The position numbers and the translations under genes are program-made. DNA of 64,000 bases from Rhizobium sp. Root1220 (GTDB lineage Bacteria > Pseudomonadota > Alphaproteobacteria > Rhizobiales > Rhizobiaceae), in the NCBI RefSeq assembly GCF_001426265.1, contig NZ_LMDG01000032.1, forward strand, positions 117,900 through 181,899, in the 5' to 3' direction. Positions 63,445 to 64,000 of this stretch are shown here, in pieces; positions within the stretch are counted from its first letter, which is position 1, and each line of letters opens with the position of its first letter. The notes beneath the pieces are model-generated. The model did no database searches and was not told the origin of the DNA. It saw only the letters and a list, made by a program, of their open reading frames with translations.

Positions 63445-63493
63445 TGCATGTCTCTGGAGGCGTCACGATACGGGCGATGCTCGCTCGCGGCGC

Positions 63494-64000
63494 TCAATGC
63501 GCTCCCGCCCCTCCTCCGGCCTTGGAGCGTTTCGTGAGCAGCAGCAACACTGCGGCGAGGGCGAGAACCACGCCGATGACAGCGAAGGTATCGCTGAAGC
63601 CCATTATCAATGCCTGCCGCTTTACGATGCGCCCAAGCGCCACGACCGCCTCTGCACTTGCCTTGGCATGGTCCGATACCCCATGGGTCTGAAAATATCC
63701 GGTGAGTGCGTCGAGCCGCTGTTTGACTTCGTCTCGAGACGCCGTGACCGACTGGCCGATGATGTTCGAATGGAATTGCTCCCGTTTCGTGAGCACCGTG
63801 CCGAGCGTCGCGGTACCGACCGCTCCCCCGAGATTGCGGAGCATGTTCGTCAGCCCCGAGGCGGCTGCAGCGTCCGACGGCGCAATGGCACCCGTGGTGA
63901 TCGCCGTTATCGGGGTTATCACCAGTGCCTGCCCGATCGCTCGTACGATGTTCGGAATCCAGAACTGGTCACCGGCATTATCAGGCGACAGAGAAATGTT
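63494..64000 (-). CDS. EmrB/QacA-type (DHA2) MFS exporter, N-terminus outside window
   Basis: The last about 168 codons of a DHA2 exporter; the gene begins beyond the right edge. The visible part contains the final helices (ALVITPITAITTGAIAP, then FAVIGVVLALAAVLLLL) and a loop with REQFHSNIIGQSV like the one in the exporter at 22081. It ends in a basic Gly/Ala tail. A partner fusion-protein gene may lie outside the window. Confidence 0.88.
   Translation of the reverse strand, partial: NISLSPDNAGDQFWIPNIVRAIGQALVITPITAITTGAIAPSDAAAASGLTNMLRNLGGAVGTATLGTVLTKREQFHSNIIGQSVTASRDEVKQRLDALTGYFQTHGVSDHAKASAEAVVALGRIVKRQALIMGFSDTFAVIGVVLALAAVLLLLTKRSKAGGGAGAH

Noticed and set aside
1..64000. FNR/FixK boxes (TTGAT-N4-ATCAA) and EcfG-type promoters (GGAAC-N16-CGTT)
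   Set aside because: I looked in front of the stress genes and saw no convincing copy, although a by-eye search can miss degenerate ones.
1..64000. tRNA, rRNA, CRISPR arrays, insertion sequences and prophage genes
   Set aside because: No repeat-spacer pattern, transposase, integrase or RNA-gene signature was seen.

Overview
The window reads as a GC-rich accessory replicon segment (chromid or megaplasmid) of an alphaproteobacterium, most likely Rhizobiaceae (Ensifer/Sinorhizobium or Rhizobium type). The reasons are the many sugar ABC systems, FixLJ-type and LuxR-type regulators, a ThuA/ThuB-like sugar module, DUF992 and short proteins ending in a CANDNG-like tail, an antisense-Shine-Dalgarno (anti-SD) small RNA resembling the rhizobial alpha-r14/NfeR1 family, and the absence of housekeeping, tRNA or rRNA genes. 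No CRISPR array, prophage or intact insertion sequence was seen.

Region 1 (about 1-27 kb) is a stress and low-oxygen island. It holds a Do-like protease, a LuxR solo, a FixL/FixJ-like two-component system with a receiver-only protein, a formate/nitrite-family channel, a YdeP/FdhF-type molybdoenzyme, an alpha-r14-like small RNA, Dps, DUF992, two paralogous secreted proteins, an OsmC protein, an OprB porin, a giant beta-propeller sensor kinase with a NarL-type regulator, pyruvate oxidase, an EmrAB-type exporter, an SDR/AraC pair and several very small proteins. The main observation is a shared 19-bp promoter-like element, CCTASACNNACGTATRRTT. It occurs at least eleven times, each time pointing toward a gene of this island (7 of 11 lie about 49-73 nt before the start codon). 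I did not see it in the other 37 kb. It precedes the sensor kinase and receiver genes, so the system may control itself, and it also precedes the small RNA and two members of what appears to be an unnamed 68-70 aa protein family.

Region 2 (27-48.5 kb) is transport and envelope. A metallophosphoesterase is fused into a Ugp/MalK-like ABC operon that faces a convergent LacI repressor. A second Do-like protease follows, then an RND efflux pair and a secreted protein with three cysteine repeats. Next is a Thu-like module: a LacI repressor and Gfo/Idh dehydrogenase diverge from a binding protein, two permeases, an ATPase and a ThuA protein, across a control region with two palindromes.

Region 3 (48.5-64 kb) is sugar and hydroxy-acid catabolism. 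One operon encodes a Gfo/Idh dehydrogenase, a DUF993 aldolase-like protein and a sugar isomerase/epimerase. A second encodes an Ldh2-type dehydrogenase, iron-type alcohol dehydrogenase, aldehyde dehydrogenase and alpha/beta hydrolase. It is divergent from a GntR/FCD regulator and an Rbs-type ABC transporter with a DJ-1/PfpI protein, and a perfect 12-bp palindrome lies between them. The window ends inside a second EmrB-type exporter gene.
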